DNA of 64,000 nt from an uncultured Clostridia bacterium (GTDB lineage Bacteria > Bacillota > Clostridia > Monoglobales > Monoglobaceae): NCBI GenBank assembly GCA_947631965.1, contig CANRNL010000004.1, positions 25,122 to 89,121 of the forward strand, given 5' to 3'. Both the position numbers and the translations under genes were made by a program. Of this stretch, positions 56,797 through 64,000 are shown piece after piece; the stretch's first letter is position 1; the number at the start of each line of letters is the position of its first letter. The notes beneath the pieces are model-generated. The model was given only the letters and a program-made list of their open reading frames with translations. It did not search any database and was not told the origin of the DNA.

Positions 56797-57030
56797 CTAC
56801 ATTTCAACTATTATCAGGTCGTCGCCGATTTTCTTTATGTCCTCCCATTTTATCACAATATCCTGCTCGCGTCCGAAAAGACCCGCCAGCTTGTACGCAC
56901 CCGGTATTATTACCGAGATAAGCCGTCCGCTCTCCAAATCCACTTCAACATCGCCCGCAAAACCGAGCCTCGCGCCGTCTTTGACGTTTATTACCTCTTT
57001 TTCTTTAAGAGAATTTATACTGCATACCAT
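56797..57030 (-). CDS. YlmC/YmxH-type PRC-barrel protein
   Basis: 77 residues from ATG 57030 behind GAGGTG. VCSINSLKEKEVINVKDGAR and GRLISVIIPGAYKLAGLFGR are the PRC-barrel strands of the YlmC/YmxH sporulation family. Function is not established; genes of this family are often expressed in sporulating cells. Confidence 0.9.
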   Translation of the reverse strand: MVCSINSLKEKEVINVKDGARLGFAGDVEVDLESGRLISVIIPGAYKLAGLFGREQDIVIKWEDIKKIGDDLIIVEM

Positions 57031-57050
57031 AAAAATCACCTCGGTAATTT

Positions 57051-58853
57051 TTATGCGCCAACCTGCCGATTTAAAACAGTTTGAGAGGGAGCGAGCGGTT
57101 TTATGTTATCTAAGCTCTCCCATAAAAACATCTTTACCGCATACGGAGCCTCTTCAAACTCCGCCGTTACATCTTTCTGCTCTCCGCTCGCCAGCTCCAG
57201 ATTGAAAACGCGGCTTTGCGTAAGGTCCTCGTCCTCACCGCACGCGCAGAATATTACCGAGAAGTCTTTTTCCCTATCGGAAAGATTTCGAAGGCTCGCC
57301 GAAACCACGTCGCCTTCCGCCGACAGAGCGGTCACTTCCGGAGGCATCAGGCTAGGCGCGTCCGAAAGCGAAATTCGTCCGTTGCCGTAATATATGTCTC
57401 TGCCCGCGTCGCCGAGGTCTGCCGCGGATTTTGCCAATATACCGTAAACCTCTTCAATGCTCAGCGACTTATTCGCCGATTTCAGAAGCGCTATCGCCGC
57501 GCTGACGTGCGGGGCTGCCTGCGACGTGCCGCTCAGATAGCCGAATGAGTTATCCAGAAAAACGCTCCGTATTCTGTCGCCCGGCGCGGAGAAGTCAATG
57601 CCCGCTCCGAAGTTGGAGCCTACGGACGCGCCGGTGAACTTGAGCGCAAATTCATCATTTGCTTTGGTTGCGGAAACGGAAAACGACTCATCAATATTCG
57701 CGGGGGAGTAGCCGGATACGTTTATGGATGAATTCCCCGCCGCCGCAACGCACGGAATACCCGCCGCATACGCCTGTTTTACGGCTTCTTCAAGAGTTTT
57801 TGAAGTTCCGCTCGCTCCCAAGCTGAGATTTATAACATCCGCCTTACATTCTACCGCGTAATCTATTCCCTTCGCCAAAATTGCAATCGAGCCGCCCGTG
57901 CTTGCGGTCAGCACGCGCACCGGCAGTATTTTCACGTTTGATGGCGTTAAATCGACAATTATTCCCGAAACGTGGCTGCCGTGCTTTTGGGTGTCCTGCG
58001 GACTTTCGCTGCCGCACAAATCCTTTCCCCTATCCGAAATTCTGCCCTCGAAAAACGTGTGATTATAATCTATTCCGGTGTCCACGACCGCGACCGTAAT
58101 TTCGGGCAGACAGTCCTCGCCTCCGTATATGTCAAGCAAATAGTCGTAAAATACGTCACTCCTTATGACCTCCGCGCCCCACGAGTTATGCGTCCGCTCG
58201 CTTTCGTAAGCCTCCGTGTCCGAAACGCTCTCCGGCGCTATGTAAAGGTCAGGCTCCGCATATTCCACTCCGCTTGATTTATTGAGCATCTCGCAGGCGG
58301 AGCGAGCCTCTTCCTCACTCGAATACTGCAATATATAAATATCGTTCGAGCCTTTTATCACGGTTTCCGCTCCGAATGTTCCGCTCAGATTTTTTGATTT
58401 TACGATAAGCCGCATAGTCTGATAAGGGCGTGTTATGTTCGCACAGCCGTTTTTGACCGTCACATCAAGATACGGATAACTTTGTTCGGATATTTCATCC
58501 GGTTCATCGCCGCCGTCGAATGCGGAAAACAGACTCACCGAGCCGCCCGTGATTTTTTCCGCCGCGCCGTCGGGGAGAATTATTTTTTCATTCTCTATAT
58601 GCGCTTCGCCGCCGAGCGGTATGATTTCGCCGTCTCTGTCCGCGACAGTGCCGCCGTCCGCGATTGAAATTACCGAAAAGTAGTCGTCCGAGTAATTTTC
58701 TTCAAACAGCTTTCCGACCGCCGCCGCAAAAGAGTCAATGTCCTCCGCGTATATCACACCGTCCGCACGCGCGGAGGAATAAGCCGCCGCGTCAAACGTC
58801 GGCAGGGCGATTGCAAGTATTAGAATAAATAAACATTTAAAAGGCTTTTTCAT
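57051..58853 (-). CDS. Subtilisin-like serine protease (S8), secreted
   Basis: 600 residues with a signal peptide (about 1-24). An N-terminal prodomain-like part covers about 25-220. The catalytic domain has Asp258 in VAVVDTGIDYNHT, His291 in QKHGSHVSGII, the oxyanion Asn374 in AAAGNSS and Ser444 in SGTSQAAPHVSAA. A C-terminal beta domain follows (about 510-600). It probably degrades proteins outside the cell or at the envelope. Leftward transcription continues to ylmC, 20 nt downstream. Confidence 0.93.
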   Translation of the reverse strand: MKKPFKCLFILILAIALPTFDAAAYSSARADGVIYAEDIDSFAAAVGKLFEENYSDDYFSVISIADGGTVADRDGEIIPLGGEAHIENEKIILPDGAAEKITGGSVSLFSAFDGGDEPDEISEQSYPYLDVTVKNGCANITRPYQTMRLIVKSKNLSGTFGAETVIKGSNDIYILQYSSEEEARSACEMLNKSSGVEYAEPDLYIAPESVSDTEAYESERTHNSWGAEVIRSDVFYDYLLDIYGGEDCLPEITVAVVDTGIDYNHTFFEGRISDRGKDLCGSESPQDTQKHGSHVSGIIVDLTPSNVKILPVRVLTASTGGSIAILAKGIDYAVECKADVINLSLGASGTSKTLEEAVKQAYAAGIPCVAAAGNSSINVSGYSPANIDESFSVSATKANDEFALKFTGASVGSNFGAGIDFSAPGDRIRSVFLDNSFGYLSGTSQAAPHVSAAIALLKSANKSLSIEEVYGILAKSAADLGDAGRDIYYGNGRISLSDAPSLMPPEVTALSAEGDVVSASLRNLSDREKDFSVIFCACGEDEDLTQSRVFNLELASGEQKDVTAEFEEAPYAVKMFLWESLDNIKPLAPSQTVLNRQVGA

Positions 58854-58977
58854 AATAAGCCATCATCGCCTTTAATGAATTTATGTGATACTCAATCAAA
58901 GTAATCATACCATATTTTCCGCTTAATTTCAACATATTTTATCAGGTATAATTTTCAAGATACCGTCGAAGCTCCGT

Positions 58978-60156
58978 TTAATAGTTTATATATTTGAGCT
59001 TATGTACTAAGATGCGCATTACGCTGTCGTCGAGCCGTTCCTCGCTGATTTCGCCTTCCTCGACGGCGCTCATAACCGCGTCAAACGCCTCTTCGAGATT
59101 TTCGGGCATAAGCAAAATGTCACACCCCGCAAGGAACGCGGTCTTTGCCGCGCCGCCCGCGCCGTAGCTGTCGGTCACGGCTTTCATTTCGAGCGAATCG
59201 GTTATTATAAGTCCCGAAAAACCGAGCTGTTCTTTCAGGATTTCGGTCACGACCTCATAAGACATTGTAGACGGCGTGCTGTCGCCCGTGACGTTGGGAA
59301 CCGCAATATGCCCTACCATAATGCAGTCGCCCTCAGCCGCTTCTTCAAACGGCAGCCATTCGCACTGCTCCATTTCCGACTTTGTTTTATGGCTGACCGC
59401 AATACCGAGGTGGCTGTCCTCGGCGGTGTCGCCGTGACCCGGAAAATGCTTGAACACAGGCGTGATGCCCGTGCTTCTTAGCCCGTCCGCCATAGCCGCA
59501 GCCATTTCTGCGGCAACGTCTGCCTTCGGTGAAAACGCGCGTGTGCCTATTACGGGATTTTCGGGGTTGGTGTTTACGTCCGCGACGGGCGCAAAATCCA
59601 TATTGAAGCCGTACTTTTTAAGATAGCTTCCTATTTCCTCACCCATTGAGAAAACCGCGTCGATATCCCCCTCCGCGCCTATCGAACCGGCGCTTTCAAA
59701 CACCGGCAGGTCAAAGGCGGGGCTGTTGGCGAGCCTTGCCACCAAGCCGCCCTCCTCGTCAACCGAAACTATGAGCGGAATTTCGCTCGCGTCTTGCAAA
59801 GATTTGTTAAAGGAGGTTATCTGCTCGGGAGAGATTATGTTTTTCCCAAACATTGCGACCCCTCCGACAGGGTATTTTTCGAGCATTTCCGCCATACCGT
59901 CCGAAAGCTCGGTCACGCCGTCCGAGGTTCCGTCCGCTTCAAGCGCGTCGGGACGTATTATAAAGAGCTGTCCTACCTTTTGCCTGAGCGTGAGTGAGTT
60001 TAAAATTTCCTCCGCTCTGTCCTCGTATGTCAGAACCTTTTCGGTCGCCTGCGCGCTCTCGGTCGGCGCAGGCTTATCCGTTTGCGCACATCCGCCCGCG
60101 AGGAGCGCGGTGAGCAGCACGGCGGAAAAAATAACTGATAGTTTAAACTTTTTCAT
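58978..60156 (-). CDS. Glycoside hydrolase family 3 lipoprotein (NagZ-like)
   Basis: 392 residues from ATG 60156 behind AAGGAGG. A lipobox LLAGGC gives the lipidated Cys23. The catalytic barrel has VSVDEEGGLVARL, GFNMDFAPVADVNTNPENPV, FKHFPGHGDTAEDSHLG (the NagZ Asp-His acid/base loop) and GLIITDSLEMKAV with the nucleophile Asp. It removes beta-N-acetylglucosamine from peptidoglycan fragments at the cell surface. Confidence 0.93.
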   Translation of the reverse strand: MKKFKLSVIFSAVLLTALLAGGCAQTDKPAPTESAQATEKVLTYEDRAEEILNSLTLRQKVGQLFIIRPDALEADGTSDGVTELSDGMAEMLEKYPVGGVAMFGKNIISPEQITSFNKSLQDASEIPLIVSVDEEGGLVARLANSPAFDLPVFESAGSIGAEGDIDAVFSMGEEIGSYLKKYGFNMDFAPVADVNTNPENPVIGTRAFSPKADVAAEMAAAMADGLRSTGITPVFKHFPGHGDTAEDSHLGIAVSHKTKSEMEQCEWLPFEEAAEGDCIMVGHIAVPNVTGDSTPSTMSYEVVTEILKEQLGFSGLIITDSLEMKAVTDSYGAGGAAKTAFLAGCDILLMPENLEEAFDAVMSAVEEGEISEERLDDSVMRILVHKLKYINY

Positions 60157-60237
60157 AAAATACCTCCTTGTTTGCGGCTTTCTTATCAAGAAAACCGCGA
60201 AAAGAATTGTCGATTTTTTCGATTATTTAACAAGAAT

Positions 60238-60267
60238 ATTGTATCACAGTATTTGAAAAAAGTCCAA
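60238..60267 (-). promoter_or_regulatory. Promoter of the NagZ-like gene
   Basis: TTGGAC (60267-60262), 18-nt spacer, TACAAT (60243-60238). Confidence 0.5.
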
Positions 60268-60307
60268 AAATATTTTTACCGCGCGGGCGGCAATTTGTTT
60301 ATCACTC

Positions 60308-60689
60308 GGTGCGTCGAGGGCGCCGCACCCTACATCACGTCACAAGTTTCCCTTTATGCTCCGATTTCCCTATTCGGAAAGTCTTCGCTTTTACGGGAAA
60401 CTTGCTTCGAATGAACACTTAATGAGCAAGCTATATGCTTGCGAATTTAGTGTGAATTGTGCCCCATTGGGTACTCTTTCGCAAAAAGCGACTTGCGCTT
60501 TTTGCGATTTACGCGGCTTTGCCGCGTGTATTCCGATTTAGTTCGGTAAAAATCATCGGATTTTTACCGACAATACGGGGTTTTTCAAGGGGTGTCCCCT
60601 TGAACGCACCTTTTGGTACTTTTCCCCGCGCGGGGAAAAGTACATACCCCCGCCCGCGTGTAACGCGGGCAACCTCCGCACGTCAGTGC
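60308..60689 (+). repeat. Structured intergenic repeat, copy R4 (rearranged)
   Basis: Shares R3's left-half hairpins (CAAGTTTCCC/GGGAAACTTG, GCAAGC/GCTTGC, CGCAAAAAGCG/CGCTTTTTGCG at 60480-60506, ACGCGGC/GCCGCGT) and the right-end hairpins (CAAGGGG/CCCCTTG near 60587, 60617-60642). The GCAACAGCC hairpin is missing; a CGGTAAAAAT/ATTTTTACCG hairpin stands in its place. The GGTGCGTCG..CGCACC block comes first instead of in the middle. Confidence 0.85.
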
Positions 60690-60727
60690 GGAAAACATTT
60701 AAAAAATATAACTGCCTTGCAAACAAC

Positions 60728-60786
60728 GTAACCGAAATTTTATATTTAACATTTCGGTTACGAAACCTTTACGGTTCGTTCGAACC
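60728..60786. other. Two palindromes upstream of the recombinase promoter
   Basis: GTAACCGAAA/TTTCGGTTAC (60728-60737 with 60752-60761), then GGTTCG-TT-CGAACC (60773-60786). They sit directly before the promoter -35 box. Possible recombinase binding or attachment site, or operator; not proven. Confidence 0.5.
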
Positions 60787-60788
60787 GA

Positions 60789-60817
60789 TTGAAAAATATC
60801 GAAAAATGCGGTATAAT
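60789..60817 (+). promoter_or_regulatory. Promoter of the recombinase pair
   Basis: TTGAAA (60789-60794), 17-nt spacer, TATAAT (60812-60817). A leader of about 195 nt follows, without a supported gene. Confidence 0.7.
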
Positions 60818-61020
60818 GCTGTAAAATCACAAATTCAGGGTAGGCGGTATTTCCGCTTTCGAGTGCGGCAATAATGTAATAAGGGCGTTGTTTCGGAGGA
60901 TATTAGTATTGTATTTGACAATTTCCTTGAGAAACATCGCCCTGTTTTCAACGCATATTTTTGGATATATCGTCATTTCCCAAAACGGCATAATGATATA
61001 TGGTATCGGAGGCGGTTCTT

Positions 61021-62253
61021 ATGGAAAAGGTCATCGAAATCGGCAGAGCGGAGACGGGTGCAAAAAAGAGGGTCGCGGCGTATGCCCGCGTTTCAACGGA
61101 TTCGGAAAGTATGAACCATTCGCTCGCCACGCAGGTCAGCTATTACAGCGCGAAAATACGGCAAAATCCCGAATGGGAATATGCCGGTGTGTTCGCCGAC
61201 TTCGGAATTTCGGGTACGGGAACGACCAAAAGAGACGAGTTTAAACGTATGATAGAAGCCGCGGATAACGGCGAAATCGATATTATACTCACCAAGTCGA
61301 TACAGCGGTTCGCGAGGAATACCGTGGATTTGCTCAAGACGGTGCGGCACCTCAAGGACATAGGCGTTGAAGTGCGGTTTGAAAAGGAAAACATCAGTTC
61401 CCTGAGCGGAGACGGCGAGCTTTTGCTTACCATACTTGCGGCGTTCGCGCAGGAGGAGAGCCGCAGTATATCGGAAAACATAAAATGGTCAAAGGCAAAA
61501 ACGGCGGCGCAGGGTATTATGACAAACGCCTCCGCACCTTACGGCTACAGGTACGAAAACAGGAAGCTGTATATCGTTCCCGAAAAAGCCGAGATTGTAA
61601 AAAAGATGTTTTACGATTATACCGAAAATAAAATGTCGGCTTACGCGATTGCAAACAAACTCAACGCCGACGGCATACCCTCGCCCCGCAATTCCCTGTG
61701 GTCGCAGAGCATTATAACCCATCTTCTGCGCAACGTGACCTACACCGGCAATATGCTTCTCGGCAAAACATATGTTGACAGCTATTTATCTCACAAACGC
61801 GTATGGAATAAAGGCGAGCGGCAAAGCTACTTCGTCAAAAACACTCACGAGGCAATCATACCGCAAGACGTTTTTGACAAGGCGCAAAAAATTTTGGACG
61901 AGCGCGCCGTTATCGTCAAACGCACCCACTGCTTCAAAAACAAAATCATATGCGGCTGCTGCGGCGGATTTTTCCGGCCGAGCAATTACAACACCAAAGC
62001 CTACGGACGCAGGTATGTGTGGCTGTGCGTGAAAAAGCCGCGCAAATGCCCGACCGCGGTTTTAAACGAGCGCGAACTTGAAGATATAATAGCGAAAAAG
62101 CTCGGCGCGGACAGCTTTACCGAAACGCTGTTTGAAAATGAAATAGACAAAATATACGTCGGCGAAAACGACGTTCTGCAAATATTCAAAAAAGACGGAG
62201 CGGTTATCAACGTTCCGTACATACGAAGTGGAAAGAGGGCAAAAGAAAAATGA
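61021..62253 (+). CDS. Large serine recombinase 1
   Basis: 410 residues from ATG 61021 behind GGAGG. The resolvase domain has RVAAYARVSTDSE with catalytic Ser25, ILTKSIQRFARNT and AQEESRSISENIKWSKAK. The recombinase domain (PYGYRYENRKLYIVPEKAEI, AYAIANKLNADGIPSPRNSL) and a zinc ribbon (CGCCGGFF.. then CP) follow. Such enzymes integrate or excise DNA between att sites. It overlaps the second recombinase by 4 nt. Confidence 0.92.
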   Translation: MEKVIEIGRAETGAKKRVAAYARVSTDSESMNHSLATQVSYYSAKIRQNPEWEYAGVFADFGISGTGTTKRDEFKRMIEAADNGEIDIILTKSIQRFARNTVDLLKTVRHLKDIGVEVRFEKENISSLSGDGELLLTILAAFAQEESRSISENIKWSKAKTAAQGIMTNASAPYGYRYENRKLYIVPEKAEIVKKMFYDYTENKMSAYAIANKLNADGIPSPRNSLWSQSIITHLLRNVTYTGNMLLGKTYVDSYLSHKRVWNKGERQSYFVKNTHEAIIPQDVFDKAQKILDERAVIVKRTHCFKNKIICGCCGGFFRPSNYNTKAYGRRYVWLCVKKPRKCPTAVLNERELEDIIAKKLGADSFTETLFENEIDKIYVGENDVLQIFKKDGAVINVPYIRSGKRAKEK

Positions 62254-63842
62254 ACGTGACAAAAATTCCGGCTACGATAAGCCCGTACACCGAAGCGCCG
62301 CTCGGCAGCAAGAAAAAGCGCAGGGTCGCGGGCTATGCGCGGGTCAGCAGCGACCGCGGAGAGCAGCAAAGCAGCTATGAGGCGCAGGTATGTTATTACA
62401 CAAACTATATCAAAAGCCGCGACGACTGGGAGTTCGTCTCGGTATACACCGACGAGGGAATTTCCGCGACCGACACCAAAAACCGCAAAGGCTTTAACGC
62501 GATGATAGCCGACGCGCTCGCGGGCAAAATCGACCTGATAATTACCAAAAGCGTCAGCCGATTCGCAAGGAATACGGTGGACAGCCTTACCACCGTTCGG
62601 GAGCTGAAAAACAAAGGCATAGAGATATACTTCGAGAAAGAAAACATATGGACGCTGGACTCCAAAGGAGAGCTTTTGATTACCATTATGTCAAGCCTCG
62701 CGCAGGAGGAGAGCCGCAGTATATCGGAAAATATCACATGGGGCAAAAGAAAACGGTTCGCCGAAGGTAAGGTCAGCTTTGTATACAGCCGTTTTCTCGG
62801 TCTGGACAAGGACGAGGAAACCGGCAAGCTCGTTGTAAATCAGGAGCAGGCAAAAATCGTAAAGCTGATTTTCCGCCTTTTTCTCGACGGCATGACGCCG
62901 TACTCCATCGCCAAGGAACTGACGTGTATGGGAATCAAAACTCCGTGCGGCAAAGACGTATGGAACCAGCAGACGATAAGGCGTATGCTCACCAACGAAA
63001 AATACAAGGGTGACGCGCTCCTTCAAAAAAATTTCACGGTGGACTTCCTGCGGAAAAAGAAAAAGAAAAACGAAGGCGAAGTACCGCAGTATTACGTTGA
63101 GGGGAACCACGAAGCGATAATAAGTCCGCAGGTTTTCGACATAGTGCAGGACGAAATCGAGCGCCGAAGGCATCTGAGCGGCGCGCGCTACAGCGGCGTA
63201 AGCATTTTTTCCACCAAAATCAAATGCGGCGACTGCGGCGCGTGGTACGGCTCCAAGGTCTGGCACTCGACCGATAAATACCGCAAAATCGTATACCGCT
63301 GTAACCATAAATACGACAACAAAAAATATGACCGAAACTGCCATTCGCCCTATGTGACCGAGGACGAAATAAAAATGATGTTCGTCGAGGCGTTTAATAA
63401 ACTGCTTAGCGACAAAGAGGAAATAATCGCCAAGGCGGAGGCGGCGGCAAAATCGCAAAAAGCCCCGTCAAATATTGAAGAGCTTACCGCCGAGCGAGGC
63501 AGATTGCGGGAAGAAACCGCTTCTCTTGCGGACGCGATGCAAAATATGGTCGAGGAAAACGCCCGCACGGCGCAAAGTCAGGATGAGTTTCGCAAACGCT
63601 ATAACAATCTGGCCGCGCGTTACGAAACGGCAAAAAGCCGATACGACGAGATTGACCGCGTGATAAGACAAAAAAATATTCAAAAAGAAAAAATAAACGC
63701 GTTTGTAAAGACGCTTAAAGACCAAATCGAACCCATCTCCGAATTTGACGGCGCTTTGTGGAGCGGCACGGTGGAGTTTGTGACTATCGGCAAAGACGAG
63801 CGCCATATAACATTTAAAGACGGCACGATAATACACATATAG
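62250..63842 (+). CDS. Large serine recombinase 2
   Basis: 530 residues. RVAGYARVSSDRGEQQ carries catalytic Ser33; ITKSVSRFARNTVDSL and AQEESRSISENITWGKRK repeat the motifs of recombinase 1. The recombinase domain (GMTPYSIAKELTCMGIKTPC), zinc ribbon (CGDCGAWYG..CNHKY..C) and a long C-terminal coiled coil (EELTAERGRLREETASLADA) are intact. Paired, co-transcribed large serine recombinases occur in some mobile elements, such as ccrA/ccrB. Confidence 0.92.
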   Translation: MNVTKIPATISPYTEAPLGSKKKRRVAGYARVSSDRGEQQSSYEAQVCYYTNYIKSRDDWEFVSVYTDEGISATDTKNRKGFNAMIADALAGKIDLIITKSVSRFARNTVDSLTTVRELKNKGIEIYFEKENIWTLDSKGELLITIMSSLAQEESRSISENITWGKRKRFAEGKVSFVYSRFLGLDKDEETGKLVVNQEQAKIVKLIFRLFLDGMTPYSIAKELTCMGIKTPCGKDVWNQQTIRRMLTNEKYKGDALLQKNFTVDFLRKKKKKNEGEVPQYYVEGNHEAIISPQVFDIVQDEIERRRHLSGARYSGVSIFSTKIKCGDCGAWYGSKVWHSTDKYRKIVYRCNHKYDNKKYDRNCHSPYVTEDEIKMMFVEAFNKLLSDKEEIIAKAEAAAKSQKAPSNIEELTAERGRLREETASLADAMQNMVEENARTAQSQDEFRKRYNNLAARYETAKSRYDEIDRVIRQKNIQKEKINAFVKTLKDQIEPISEFDGALWSGTVEFVTIGKDERHITFKDGTIIHI

Positions 63843-63854
63843 CCGCAAAAATTC

Positions 63855-63888
63855 AACCGCCCACAAAAATTTTTGTGGGCGGTTTTTT
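63855..63888 (+). terminator. Terminator of the recombinase pair
   Basis: Perfect palindrome AACCGCCCACAAAAA/TTTTTGTGGGCGGTT (63855-63869 with 63870-63884), then TTTT. Confidence 0.9.
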
Positions 63889-63900
63889 CAAATAATTTTT

Positions 63901-64000
63901 TGTATCATTTTCGTAACCTTCACAAAAGGGGTGACAGGATCGCAAGCTGTTAGCTTTACTGACGTAGAGAACGGCAAGTGGTACACTGACACCGTAAAAG
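63901..64000 (+). pseudogene. Start-less SLH coding fragment at the right edge
   Basis: In the frame beginning at 63901 the reading runs to the edge and ends with SFTDVENGKWYTDTVK, an SLH domain start preceded by KGVTGSQAV. No ATG with a ribosome site precedes it; the open frame runs back through the recombinase terminator. Either an SLH gene has been cut by the recombinase element, or it uses an unusual start such as GTG 63931. The 3' part is outside the window. Confidence 0.6.

Noticed and set aside
60888..61244. A 118-residue frame overlapping the recombinase start
   Set aside because: It continues out of frame inside the recombinase gene; only its first part is free, and no domain is recognisable.
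35279..63842. The serine recombinases as integrase of the virion cluster
   Set aside because: They are 17 kb apart with metK, valS, nrdR and other housekeeping genes between them.

Overview
The window comes from an anaerobic, spore-forming-type member of the Bacillota, most likely class Clostridia. Supporting signs are S-layer homology (SLH) proteins, a dockerin protein, strong AAGGAGG ribosome sites, the DUF421/DUF4363 and YlmC/YmxH sporulation-type proteins, NrdR, TrmFO, and HydE for [FeFe]-hydrogenase maturation. I cannot name a family or genus from sequence alone. Coding density is high and most genes are host housekeeping genes on the minus strand.

Layout. 0-3.3 kb: a secreted protein with a cohesin-like N-terminus and a terminal SLH domain (cut by the left edge), preceded by a small secreted dockerin protein; together they resemble a minimal surface-anchored cohesin/dockerin system. 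3.7-8.5 kb: ApbE flavinyltransferase with an amidohydrolase, a DacF-type carboxypeptidase, a membrane coiled-coil protein and ferritin. 8.7-9.2 kb: five tRNAs (Gly, Arg, His, Gln, Lys) behind a consensus promoter. 9.2-9.9 kb: no convincing gene, but four tandem leftward consensus promoters, each followed by a short module. 10-20 kb: an ArsC-like protein, then a long minus-strand run, ridA-ilvA-folC-trmFO-topA-dprA-trmH-type methylase, and the infC-rpmI-rplT operon. 20-30.5 kb: ECF sigma/anti-sigma pair, DUF421/DUF4363 pair, gltX, a methionyl-tRNA synthetase-like gene, a toxin-antitoxin pair, KDG kinase plus KDPG aldolase, and a phosphofructokinase.

30.5-35 kb: a giant secreted M6-type metallopeptidase carrying Ig-like and InlB-type repeats, with an exact 210-bp tandem duplication. 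35.3-43.7 kb: a nine-gene phage-derived virion cluster (portal, scaffold, N4-gp56-type capsid, fibre with knob, holin, adaptor-like and propeller-like proteins) without terminase, integrase, lysin or replication genes. 43.8-49.3 kb: a SLOG-fold protein and two divergent SLH proteins. 49.6-60.2 kb: metK-HIT-hydE, valS, nrdR, ylmC, a subtilisin-like protease and a NagZ-like lipoprotein. 61-63.9 kb: two overlapping large serine recombinases that abut a start-less SLH coding fragment at the right edge.

Four intergenic spaces (around 49.4, 52.5, 55.7 and 60.5 kb) hold a mosaic repeat family built of hairpins. Stems differ between copies but stay paired, which points to selection for or copying of secondary structure. 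This family, the promoter array and the terminase-free virion cluster are the three most unusual things here. Functional assignments rest on motifs read by eye; no database search was run.
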